From positions 1-28,508 of the forward strand of contig QKII01000109.1 of assembly GCA_003249625.1 (NCBI GenBank): a DNA stretch of 28,508 bases, written 5' to 3'. Origin of the DNA: Propionivibrio sp. GTDB taxonomy: Bacteria > Pseudomonadota > Gammaproteobacteria > Burkholderiales > Rhodocyclaceae. The position numbers were made by a program, and so were the translations under genes. Shown here one piece after another: positions 21,858 to 28,508 of this stretch; the first letter of the stretch is position 1; the number at the start of each line of letters is the position of its first letter. The notes beneath the pieces were generated by a model. The model searched no databases. It was not told the origin of the DNA and saw only the letters and a list, made by a program, of their open reading frames with translations.

Positions 21858-24326
21858 TTACCTTCGTTTTCCCATCGCGCGGTGCAAACAGGCGACCAAC
21901 GCGTCTACCGCATCCCTGAAAGCCGCGAGGCGTCGCTCTTTATCGAATAGTCCGTCCACTTCGCCTGATGCAATCTCTCGGGCTAGCTGGTGCACTCTGT
22001 CGAGCCTGCGCTCCAGTTCTTGCCGGGTGCTCTGGGTGATCTTTCTCTCCGACCGGGGAGAGCCTAACCACTCTTCGAGTTGGCGGGGATGGCGTAGTGC
22101 CGAAATGTCACTCCGGGAGCCCAGCATAGCGGCTTCAAGTTCCTTCGCCCATGCGCGGTGCTCGGCGACGGCGTAGAGCAGAGGCAGGGCGTCGCGCGGA
22201 ACGGGTCTGACGTTTTGCAAGTTTTTGTCGGGGAGCCAGTTGTCGGCCCAGCTTTTTAGTCTCTCGGCAGGCATGGGAGCGGCGATTCCATAACCTTGTC
22301 CCAACTCACATCCCAACTGCAGCAACATTCGGCAGTGTTCAAGCGATTCCACGCCTTCGGCGATGACCTGAAGTTCGAAGGCTGTGGCAAGACTGATAAC
22401 GCCGTCGAGAATCGTGAGGTCGTCGGGGTCGGCAACCATGTCGTTGACGAAGCTCCGGTCGAGTTTGATTTGGTCAACGGGCAGGCGTTTGAGGTAACTC
22501 AGCGATGAATAGCCGGTCCCGAAATCGTCGAGGGAAAAGCGGATTCCCAAGCTTCGGCATTCGTCGACCAGTCGGGATACTTTCACGAGATCTTCCAGCG
22601 CGCTCGTTTCGAGGATCTCGAATTCCAGTCGGTCCGGTGGAATCGCCGGATGCTGCCGGAGAAATTCGAAGAGTCGGGAAGAAAACGTTGGGTGCAGAAG
22701 GTGTCGTGCGCAGACATTGACGCTGACCGGCATCTCCAGAGCAGCGGCGTGCCATGCGTCGATCTGGCAAAGCACCTCATTGATGACCCATTCGCCGAGA
22801 TCGACGGCTAATGCGTGGTTTTCGATGACAGGCAGGAAAACACCTGGCAAGAGAAGTCCCCTTTGCGGATGCTGCCAGCGGATCAGTGCCTCGACTCCAA
22901 TGATCTCGCCGGACCGCATGTTGACCTTGGGCTGATAGTGGAGGACGAACTGTTGCTTGGCCAGTGCCTGCCGAATGTGTTCCAGACTCTCGTGCATGCC
23001 GCGCGCCGAGCGGTCTTTTTCCATGTCAAAAAGATAAAAGCGGTTTTTCCCGGCGATCTTGGCCTGATACATTGCCTGGTCGGCCTGGCGCAGCAACTGG
23101 TCGGCATCCACGTCGTCGGCTTGCGGATAGAAAGTTGCACCGAGGCTGGCGGTTACACCCAAAGTGAGGTCGCCGAGTTGCACAGGCTCCGCAGCGGCGG
23201 CGAGCAGTCGCGTCAGCAGCGGAATGCCGGCCGCACTGTCCGGCAGGTCAGGTAGCACGGCGATGAACTCGTCACCGCCGAGCCGGGCAAACGTGTCGCC
23301 CTCACGAAGCATCTGTTTCAACCGGCCCGCGAGAGCGACGAGAAACTGGTCGCCGATGCCATGCCCGTGGCGGTCATTTACCGCCTTGAAACCGTCGAGA
23401 TCCAGGTAGGCAACTGCGAGCAACTGGCCGCGGCGCCGCGCTTGCGTCATCGCCAGATTTAGCCTGTCGGCGAGCAGTACCCGGTTCGGCAGTGCAGTAA
23501 GCATGTCGTAGTGAGCGAGATACTGGAGATGCGCTTCACGTTCCTTCAGAGGCGTAATGTCAGTCGATATGCCGCACAGGGCATAGATACGGCCTTCGCC
23601 GTCGACGAGAGGGATCTTTGTCGAGCGAAAGGTGATCGTTTTCCCCGAGTCGCTGATCGTGTTTGTCTCTTCGACTATCAGCGTTTCGCCGTTTTCAAAT
23701 ACACGCGCGTCGTTGTGCCTGATCGCTTTCGCAGTGGCGGGGGCGAAAAACTCGCTATCTTCGGATCCGATGATGTTAGCGGCCTCGCGTCCCAGCAATA
23801 GTCGTACGGCGCGATTGGCGAACAAGTAGCGATAGCTCTCGTCCTTGAGATAGATGCAGGCGTCGACACTGTCGAGGATTGTCTGCAGTTTGTTTTCGCT
23901 CTCGGCCAGCAGTGCAACCTGTTCGTGGAGCGCGTTGGTCACACGTTGGTAGTCCTCCGAGCGCAATGCCTGTTCAGCAACGAGACGCTCCTGCGCCAAG
24001 GCGGCTACGTGTGCCGTGTTGCGGAAAAGGCTTGCACTATCGATTGCCTCCCTCGCAACCCGGAGGAGCGGTGTTCCCTGATCAAGTGCTTCCCGGGGCA
24101 GGCAGATATGCCAGAGCAGCGGGCCGAGTCTTTCGATCGCCGGGGTGCCAAAGGTCAGGACGATTCCTTCGACCCGCACGCAAAAATCCGGTAAAAGCCC
24201 GCAAGCGGTCTCTCGATCAGGCGCGAGCAGAACGACAGTTCCCGAGAGCAACTCCAGTTTGCCGAACGGCCCCGTCTCGAAGCCGGCAGGTGGTTCCTGA
24301 ATCAGACTCAGATAGCGCGATTTCAT
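21858..24326 (-). CDS. PAS-GGDEF-EAL cyclic-di-GMP enzyme with degenerate CZB-like C-terminus
   Basis: An 822-residue signalling protein without membrane segments. Order: an unrecognised N-terminal region (1-105), a helical linker (105-145), PAS (about 145-262), GGDEF (about 270-435), EAL (about 448-700) and a C-terminal helical domain (715-815). The diguanylate cyclase motif GGDEF is intact at 350-354, and RxxD (Arg341, Asp344) five residues earlier is a normal product-inhibition site. The EAL part has E479-A-L, Asn537, the DDFGTGYSS loop at 600, Lys621 and the QGYG motif, so both activities look possible. The C-terminal domain resembles CZB zinc-binding domains but lacks the Cys. It lies 4 bp behind the FIST sensor gene with no clear ribosome-binding site, so the two are coupled and FIST is the likely input. 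Confidence 0.93.
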   Translation of the reverse strand: MKSRYLSLIQEPPAGFETGPFGKLELLSGTVVLLAPDRETACGLLPDFCVRVEGIVLTFGTPAIERLGPLLWHICLPREALDQGTPLLRVAREAIDSASLFRNTAHVAALAQERLVAEQALRSEDYQRVTNALHEQVALLAESENKLQTILDSVDACIYLKDESYRYLFANRAVRLLLGREAANIIGSEDSEFFAPATAKAIRHNDARVFENGETLIVEETNTISDSGKTITFRSTKIPLVDGEGRIYALCGISTDITPLKEREAHLQYLAHYDMLTALPNRVLLADRLNLAMTQARRRGQLLAVAYLDLDGFKAVNDRHGHGIGDQFLVALAGRLKQMLREGDTFARLGGDEFIAVLPDLPDSAAGIPLLTRLLAAAAEPVQLGDLTLGVTASLGATFYPQADDVDADQLLRQADQAMYQAKIAGKNRFYLFDMEKDRSARGMHESLEHIRQALAKQQFVLHYQPKVNMRSGEIIGVEALIRWQHPQRGLLLPGVFLPVIENHALAVDLGEWVINEVLCQIDAWHAAALEMPVSVNVCARHLLHPTFSSRLFEFLRQHPAIPPDRLEFEILETSALEDLVKVSRLVDECRSLGIRFSLDDFGTGYSSLSYLKRLPVDQIKLDRSFVNDMVADPDDLTILDGVISLATAFELQVIAEGVESLEHCRMLLQLGCELGQGYGIAAPMPAERLKSWADNWLPDKNLQNVRPVPRDALPLLYAVAEHRAWAKELEAAMLGSRSDISALRHPRQLEEWLGSPRSERKITQSTRQELERRLDRVHQLAREIASGEVDGLFDKERRLAAFRDAVDALVACLHRAMGKRR

Positions 24327-24330
24327 GCGC

Positions 24331-25476
24331 TTACTGCCAGAAGAACAGTACGACGTAGGTCATGTTGTGGAACAGGGTGTGCGTATAGCCTTCGCCGCGC
24401 GGCAATGGGGCGATTTCTCCTCGTGAAGGGTATCCTGCCAGCGGAATGCCTGGGGGAAAAGTGCGGTTAAGTGCGCTGACCTCGCCTTCAACCGCTTTCC
24501 CCAGGAACGATTTTCGGCCCGTACAGCTCACGATAAGTGCACCGGCGGGTGTTTTGCCGCACCCGCGCAGCGAAACAGCAATCCGCTCGACCTCGCCAAC
24601 CATCTGTTCGGGGGTCGCCTGGCAGACTTGCAGCCAGTCACCGCCTTCCATCCCGCCGAAAAAACCGATAGTGCCCGGTGAGGATTGTGCCTTCAGCATG
24701 ATCGAGCGTAGTCGCTCTTCATCCGGGGAGTTGGAGTTCATGAGCTTCACCGAGAGTACCCCGCGGTCGGATTGGAGGACAGGCTTGCCGGTTTCCCTTT
24801 CGATGAAGGCGGCTGCGCTGATGCCGTCGATCTGCCCGACTTGGTTGGCAGAAACGGCATCGATGTGTCCAGAATGTCCTATGGGGCGCTGTTCGTTGCC
24901 AACAGCAATCGAAAAACCGACGTCACCGTACGCCGAAAGCAGTGCCAGCACGTCGCTGCGAACCTCGTGCCCGATGTACACATAGCTGCTTAGACCGCGA
25001 CGGTCGTCCATTGCGAGCCCGCCTACAATGGGAAAGGAAGCGTTTTTTTGCAGTGTCGTCTCGATCTGTCCCGCATCGACTCTAAAATCCGTTGCGAGAA
25101 AGCCGAACCGGGGTAGTTCTGAAGCGCTCGCAAGGTGGCTGAGCAGGTCGCCAAAATTCTCAACAAAGTCGTCGTTCAGTCCTGTGACGACGTCGATTTG
25201 CCAGCGTACCAGCCCGTTCGACGTGAGCGCCAAGGCAGCTGCTCCGAAGTCATAAACCCCCGCCGTCTCGAAACAGCCATCGCCGCTGTTGCCGAAAACG
25301 ATCAGATCGTCATGCCCGATGGCATCGTGCAATCCATCGAGCAAGTCTGGAACAGCGTATTGAATCGAGGAAAACAGAAAAACCACCTCCGGCTCAATCG
25401 CGGCGATGGATTCCCCCAATTCGACTCCCGCCCGGTACGGATCAAGATTCGATGTGCTGGCTGAGAGCGCGCGCAT
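24331..25476 (-). CDS. FIST-domain sensor protein
   Basis: A 381-residue soluble protein with the FIST N (about 25-220) and FIST C (about 225-365) layout. Recognisable parts are EPEVVFLFSSIQYAVPDLL, LIVFGNSGDGCFETAGVY (the strand-turn near the N-terminus), FPIVGGLAMDDRR, and in the C-terminal half GALIVSCTGRKSFLG, FPPGIPLAGYPSRGEIAPL and THTLFHNMTYVVLFF. FIST modules are predicted small-ligand sensors found next to or fused with signalling outputs. Here the partner is the cyclic-di-GMP protein directly downstream (4 bp gap), so FIST probably binds a ligand and modulates it. The start at 25476 follows AAGGGG. No signal peptide is present, so it is cytosolic. The ligand is unknown. Confidence 0.92.
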   Translation of the reverse strand: MRALSASTSNLDPYRAGVELGESIAAIEPEVVFLFSSIQYAVPDLLDGLHDAIGHDDLIVFGNSGDGCFETAGVYDFGAAALALTSNGLVRWQIDVVTGLNDDFVENFGDLLSHLASASELPRFGFLATDFRVDAGQIETTLQKNASFPIVGGLAMDDRRGLSSYVYIGHEVRSDVLALLSAYGDVGFSIAVGNEQRPIGHSGHIDAVSANQVGQIDGISAAAFIERETGKPVLQSDRGVLSVKLMNSNSPDEERLRSIMLKAQSSPGTIGFFGGMEGGDWLQVCQATPEQMVGEVERIAVSLRGCGKTPAGALIVSCTGRKSFLGKAVEGEVSALNRTFPPGIPLAGYPSRGEIAPLPRGEGYTHTLFHNMTYVVLFFWQ

Positions 25477-25996
25477 TTTTTCCCCTTGAAAACATACTTG
25501 TGATGACCGGAGGTTTCTTTGAACGTCCTTGGGGAAATATAACCTTCGTCAAGGGAAACGGGAACCCGCTTGTTTGATGTAAGGCGTGTGATGTTCATTG
25601 GGAATCGCGGTGCGTCGAGCACTTGCTGATTGGTTGCCGTGCCGAGAGGTTGAATGTCGCCTTGTCGGTGCAGGGATCTGCCGACTGATCGCATGGCGGA
25701 GCACAAGGCACAGGTCGATATGCCTGCGCTGGTAGTCTCAAACCATCCGCGGAACGCTGTCGTTCATGGGCATGCGGTTACCTGTCCGGACTTGTTTTTC
25801 GGATTGAAGGCACTTATGCCGCCGTCGCTGATTGTGAATAATTTGATTGATGCGAAAATAGGGATAGTGATCATTAAAAAATCATATTTATCTCGAAAAC
25901 AGAAATTATTAAAGTTCTCTCCATGCACTGACCGACAGGGCTTCCGCTGCAAGTCACGCAGATTTCATTTTTTCAATCAGTGTCAAAGGAGACATC
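25477..25996. other. Divergent intergenic region between the FIST pair and the reductase operon
   Basis: About 520 bp that must hold both divergent promoters. The right third (about 25835-25915) is distinctly AT-rich and is the likely promoter region for the rightward operon, but no convincing -35/-10 pair could be fixed. A plus-strand frame starting at 25654 reads into the next gene by 95 bp and is not accepted. No repeat or RNA gene is seen. Confidence 0.4.
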
Positions 25997-26629
25997 ATGA
26001 ACATCACTGTTATCGGAACGGGCAACATGGGATCGGCACTCGTCAAACAGTTTGCACGAGCAGGACACAAGGTGACCGTTACGGCCCGTAATTCAGAGAA
26101 GGCGGCATCACTTGCGGCGGCTTTCGTCGGCGTAACGGCAAGCAGCCCCGAGGTGGCGGCTGTTGAGGCGGACATCGTCGTGGTTGCCACCAGTTTCGGA
26201 GATGCTGTTGCAGCTCTCAACTCGGTTGGTGATTTGGCCGGGAAAATCGTCGTCGATCTGACCAACCCGCTGACGCCCGATTACATGGGGCTGACTATTG
26301 GCCATACGACATCCGCAGCAGAAGAGATTGCCAAGTCCGTGCCGGGCGCCGATGTCGTCAAGGCGTTCAATACCGTGTTTGCCCAAGTGCTGGCAGATGG
26401 GGGGGATTTCGGAAGCGGACAAACGGTTCCTGTGTTCATTGCAAGTGACAGTGATCGTGCCAAGCAAGCTGTTACAGGATTGGTTGAGAGTATGGGCTTC
26501 GCCGCGATGGACGCGGGTGGCTTGAAAAACGCGCGCTATCTCGAACCTCTGGCAGGGTTGAACATCTATTTTGGATACGGTGCCGGTTTGGGGACGGCGA
26601 TTGCTCCGGCGTGGATCAAGAAGTCCTAG
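25997..26629 (+). CDS. NADP-binding oxidoreductase, F420H2:NADP reductase-like family
   Basis: A 210-residue Rossmann-fold protein of the NpdG/Fno-like family (often annotated NADPH-dependent F420 reductase). The nucleotide motif GTGNMG is at 7-12, followed by the NADP-type turn TARNSEKA, then DIVVVATSFGDAVAAL, VVDLTNPLTPDY, and the family segment VVKAFNTVFAQVLADGG. A good AGGAG site precedes the ATG. Most bacteria with such proteins do not make cofactor F420, so the true partner may be another flavin or quinone-like compound; this is inference. It heads a three-gene unit with a DODA-type protein and an uncharacterised protein. Confidence 0.82.
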   Translation: MNITVIGTGNMGSALVKQFARAGHKVTVTARNSEKAASLAAAFVGVTASSPEVAAVEADIVVVATSFGDAVAALNSVGDLAGKIVVDLTNPLTPDYMGLTIGHTTSAAEEIAKSVPGADVVKAFNTVFAQVLADGGDFGSGQTVPVFIASDSDRAKQAVTGLVESMGFAAMDAGGLKNARYLEPLAGLNIYFGYGAGLGTAIAPAWIKKS

Positions 26630-26640
26630 CACAAGAAATC

Positions 26641-26678
26641 CCGGCTGCACTTCCCCAAGCAATATGGTTAGCAGCCGG
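26641..26678 (+). other. Intercistronic stem-loop
   Basis: CCGGCTGC (26641-26648) and GCAGCCGG (26671-26678) form an 8-bp GC-rich stem with a 22-base loop between the reductase and dioxygenase genes. No T-run follows directly. It may tune the level of the downstream genes. Confidence 0.4.
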
Positions 26679-26708
26679 AAGTTCAATTTTCAGAAAAGGA
26701 TCGTGACG

Positions 26709-27509
26709 ATGAAAACCCTGCCGTCGATGTTCGTATCCCATGGCTCTCCCATGTTCGCGGTCGAGCCAGGGCTGTTGGGCCCGATGCTTCGCTCCTTTGG
26801 AGCGGAACTTTCCGGAATCAAGGCTGTTCTGGTCGTTTCCGCACACTGGGAAACCCGAGATGTCCGGGTTGCTGTTTCACAGCGACCCAAAACAATCCAC
26901 GACTTCGGTGGATTTCCAGGCTACCTCTACACGCTCGAGTATCCAGCCGAAGGCCATCCTGCGTTAGCACGAGTCGCTGCCGCCCGGCTTTCTTCAGCCG
27001 GTTTCAAGGTGACGCTGGATGAGTGGCAAGGTCTTGATCATGGCGCCTGGGTTCCGCTTCTCCACATGTTTCCGGATGCCAATATTCCCGTTTTCCAGGT
27101 TTCGATGCCCAATGACCTTACGCCCGAAGAAGCAATCAGGTTCGGTGAGGCGTTGGCGCCGCTGCGGGATGAGGGTGTCTTGATTCTTGCATCAGGTAGC
27201 ATGACCCACAACTTGCGGGATGTGTTTTCCGATGTTTCATATCCTCAGTATGCGCAAGAATTTGCCGACTGGATCAAGTCCGCTGTCAAACAGCGGAATG
27301 TGACAGCCTTGGTCAACTATCGGGATCGGGCTCCGCATGCGCTCAGGGCTCATCCGTCGGATGAACATTTCCTCCCACTATTCGTGGCGCTGGGTGCCAG
27401 CAAGGAAAGTGACGCGATAAGATTCCTCGACGGCGGGGTGACATATAACGTGCTCTCGATGGATTCGATCGTATTCGAACAGAACAACCAAGACGTTCAT
27501 GTCAGTTAG
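26709..27509 (+). CDS. DODA-type extradiol ring-opening dioxygenase (LigB superfamily)
   Basis: A 266-residue protein of the class III extradiol dioxygenase family that includes E. coli YgiD (4,5-DOPA extradiol dioxygenase). The frame is open from 26571, but the ATG at 26709 follows AAGGA and begins the family N-terminus. Metal-ligand candidates are His11 in FVSHGSPMF, His46 in VVSAHWETR and His220 in HPSDEHFLPL. His111 in GLDHGAWVPL and His167 in SGSMTHNLRDV are the usual active-site residues. All are intact. It would cleave a catechol-like compound with oxygen using a non-haem metal; natural substrates are mostly unknown in bacteria. It lies between a Rossmann reductase and an uncharacterised gene, and 28 bp separate it from the latter. 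Confidence 0.88.
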   Translation: MKTLPSMFVSHGSPMFAVEPGLLGPMLRSFGAELSGIKAVLVVSAHWETRDVRVAVSQRPKTIHDFGGFPGYLYTLEYPAEGHPALARVAAARLSSAGFKVTLDEWQGLDHGAWVPLLHMFPDANIPVFQVSMPNDLTPEEAIRFGEALAPLRDEGVLILASGSMTHNLRDVFSDVSYPQYAQEFADWIKSAVKQRNVTALVNYRDRAPHALRAHPSDEHFLPLFVALGASKESDAIRFLDGGVTYNVLSMDSIVFEQNNQDVHVS

Positions 27510-27536
27510 TGTCCGGTTCATCAAGGAGTGGCAATT

Positions 27537-28073
27537 ATGAGTGGTTCCTCGATAGACATTGCTGTTCGCGAGCATGACGACTCGATCGGAAAAGAACTTG
27601 TCACAACAGGCGAGCCGTTTGCGGTGTTGCATATGTCGGCCGAGAGTACGGCGATTTCGCTGCGGCAGCATGGGGAACCCGAGAGGGTGGTAGTCATCGC
27701 GCCGGGGACATTGGATCTTGCCGCGCGCTATTTTCTGCATACCCCCCCAAGTGCACTTGATCTCGAGAACGCGATTGCCGCCGTAGAAGACGAAATCGCG
27801 CGTGCCTCGATGGCCGATGGAACGAACTTTCCGCTTTTCACGGCCGATCCGGAGGTGCGCAAGATTGCCTTGCTTGCCGGTTTGAGAGATTCGTCCGCTA
27901 TGGTGATGCACGTCGGGGCTGTAGAAGGGGTATTCGGGCGGTTGGCATCGGTTGCCGAAGGACAGCCTCCTTCCTATGCCGGCATCCCTACGGATTCAGC
28001 GTTCGGGGCAACGTTGTTGATTTTGCGCGAGGTTATGCATCACCTCCATTTTTCGGAGATTCACTGCGTTTGA
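27537..28073 (+). CDS. Uncharacterised protein in the dioxygenase operon
   Basis: A 178-residue soluble protein with no signal peptide or membrane segment. AAGGAG about 10 bases upstream fixes the ATG at 27537. No family is recognised with confidence. Visible features are a central helical stretch with ALDLENAIAAVEDEIARA, the segment PLFTADPEVRKIALLAGL, VEGVFGRLASVAEG, and a C-terminal helix rich in histidine, LILREVMHHLHFSEIHCV, ending with Cys. Codon use matches its neighbours and the gene looks intact, so it is probably real. Its position 28 bp after the dioxygenase suggests a linked role. It is convergent with the TetR gene at the edge. Confidence 0.75.
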   Translation: MSGSSIDIAVREHDDSIGKELVTTGEPFAVLHMSAESTAISLRQHGEPERVVVIAPGTLDLAARYFLHTPPSALDLENAIAAVEDEIARASMADGTNFPLFTADPEVRKIALLAGLRDSSAMVMHVGAVEGVFGRLASVAEGQPPSYAGIPTDSAFGATLLILREVMHHLHFSEIHCV

Positions 28074-28240
28074 GCGACGCAGAAGAAATGTCGCCGGTTA
28101 ACTCCGAAATCGTTGGCGAACAGTATGGAGAGTCCGGAACGGAGGGGCGCTTCATCCCAGGAGCTTTTCGGCAGCGCATGACTCTGGTGAATCATTGCAT
28201 CATGAAATGCATTTGAAAAAAATCGCCGTAACGGATTCGG

Positions 28241-28508
28241 CTATGGCGTGTCCGGACCGTATGCTCTCATGAAGGCCTCCACAGCGCGACGTGCAATCGA
28301 GGCGAAGGCGTCGGGCTCTTTCGGTTGATCAATGTGGAAAAGCGCGCAGTCGAGCAGTTCCGCTTCGAGCAGGGCGCGCAGGTGCAGTGTGGCGACGCGC
28401 GGATCAGTGGAGCGCAGTTTTCCTTTCGCCATGGCTGATTTCAGAAAGTCGCTCATCATTGCATGGCTGCGTTTCGGGCCGCGCACATAGCATAATCGAC
28501 CGAGGTGG
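28241..28508 (-). CDS. TetR/AcrR-family regulator, C-terminal part only
   Basis: The minus-strand frame is open to the window edge, so only 88 C-terminal residues are visible and the DNA-binding domain is outside. The segment VRGPKRSHAMMSDFLKSAMA with KLRSTDPRVATLHLRALLEA and the final IARRAVEAFMRAYG match the ligand-binding C-terminal half of TetR-family repressors. An internal GTG at 28486 is not the true start. It is convergent with the uncharacterised gene, so it more likely controls genes to the right of the window. Assignment is by general pattern. Confidence 0.65.
   Translation of the reverse strand, partial: HLGRLCYVRGPKRSHAMMSDFLKSAMAKGKLRSTDPRVATLHLRALLEAELLDCALFHIDQPKEPDAFASIARRAVEAFMRAYGPDTP

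Noticed and set aside
25654..26091. Plus-strand frame of 145 codons upstream of and overlapping the reductase gene
   Set aside because: Its C-terminal half overlaps the well-supported reductase start in another frame, there is no ribosome-binding site, and the tail is basic, low-quality sequence.
1..28508. CRISPR arrays, insertion sequences and rRNA genes
   Set aside because: No regularly spaced direct repeats, transposase genes or rRNA sequence were seen on reading both strands.

Overview
The window looks like chromosomal DNA of a betaproteobacterium, probably Rhodocyclales or Burkholderiales. The reasons are two Bug-type (TctC) binding proteins in tandem, a tripartite tricarboxylate transporter (TTT) and a TRAP transporter side by side, an AcrAB-TolC-like efflux operon, and a FIST protein paired with a PAS-GGDEF-EAL protein. 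The genus is an inference; no rRNA or other taxonomic marker is present.

Layout: (1) 1-814, two small envelope proteins on the minus strand; the glycine-zipper lipoprotein runs off the left edge. (2) 989-1148, tRNA-Val(CAC) with its own promoter and terminator, followed by about 700 bp without an intact gene but with a decayed minus-strand reading frame. (3) 1885-7171, a TTT uptake operon (tctC, tctC, tctB, tctA) followed by a lipoprotein amidohydrolase of the pyrone-dicarboxylate lactonase type. (4) A convergent LysR regulator at 7252-8151. (5) 8566-15329, a catabolic and TRAP cluster: a decayed small ORF, an RraA-type 2-oxo-acid aldolase, a D-2-hydroxyacid dehydrogenase, dctP-dctQ-dctM, an SMP-30/gluconolactonase-like lactonase and a second, cytosolic amidohydrolase. 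(6) 15577-15852, a small GIY-YIG protein ending in an unusual nested terminator. (7) 16089-21857, a complete RND efflux operon (adaptor, pump, outer-membrane channel). (8) 21858-25476, a minus-strand pair of a FIST sensor and a PAS-GGDEF-EAL protein with a degenerate CZB-like C-terminus. (9) 25997-28073, a small operon of a Rossmann (F420-reductase-like) protein, a DODA-type dioxygenase-fold protein and an uncharacterised protein. (10) The C-terminal part of a TetR regulator at the right edge.

Regions 3 to 5 look like one functional unit for scavenging an organic acid or lactone. It has two high-affinity uptake systems, three lactonase-type hydrolases (one apparently exported, two cytosolic), an aldolase that would release pyruvate-type products, a dehydrogenase and one LysR regulator. 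The strongest link is a 36-bp element, identical at 29 positions without gaps, found once upstream of the TTT operon and once upstream of the aldolase operon. It suggests both arms are controlled together, most simply by the LysR protein encoded between them. The substrate cannot be read from sequence. The gene set resembles the lower protocatechuate 4,5-cleavage (pyrone dicarboxylate) route and also aldaric-acid lactone routes, but matches neither completely.
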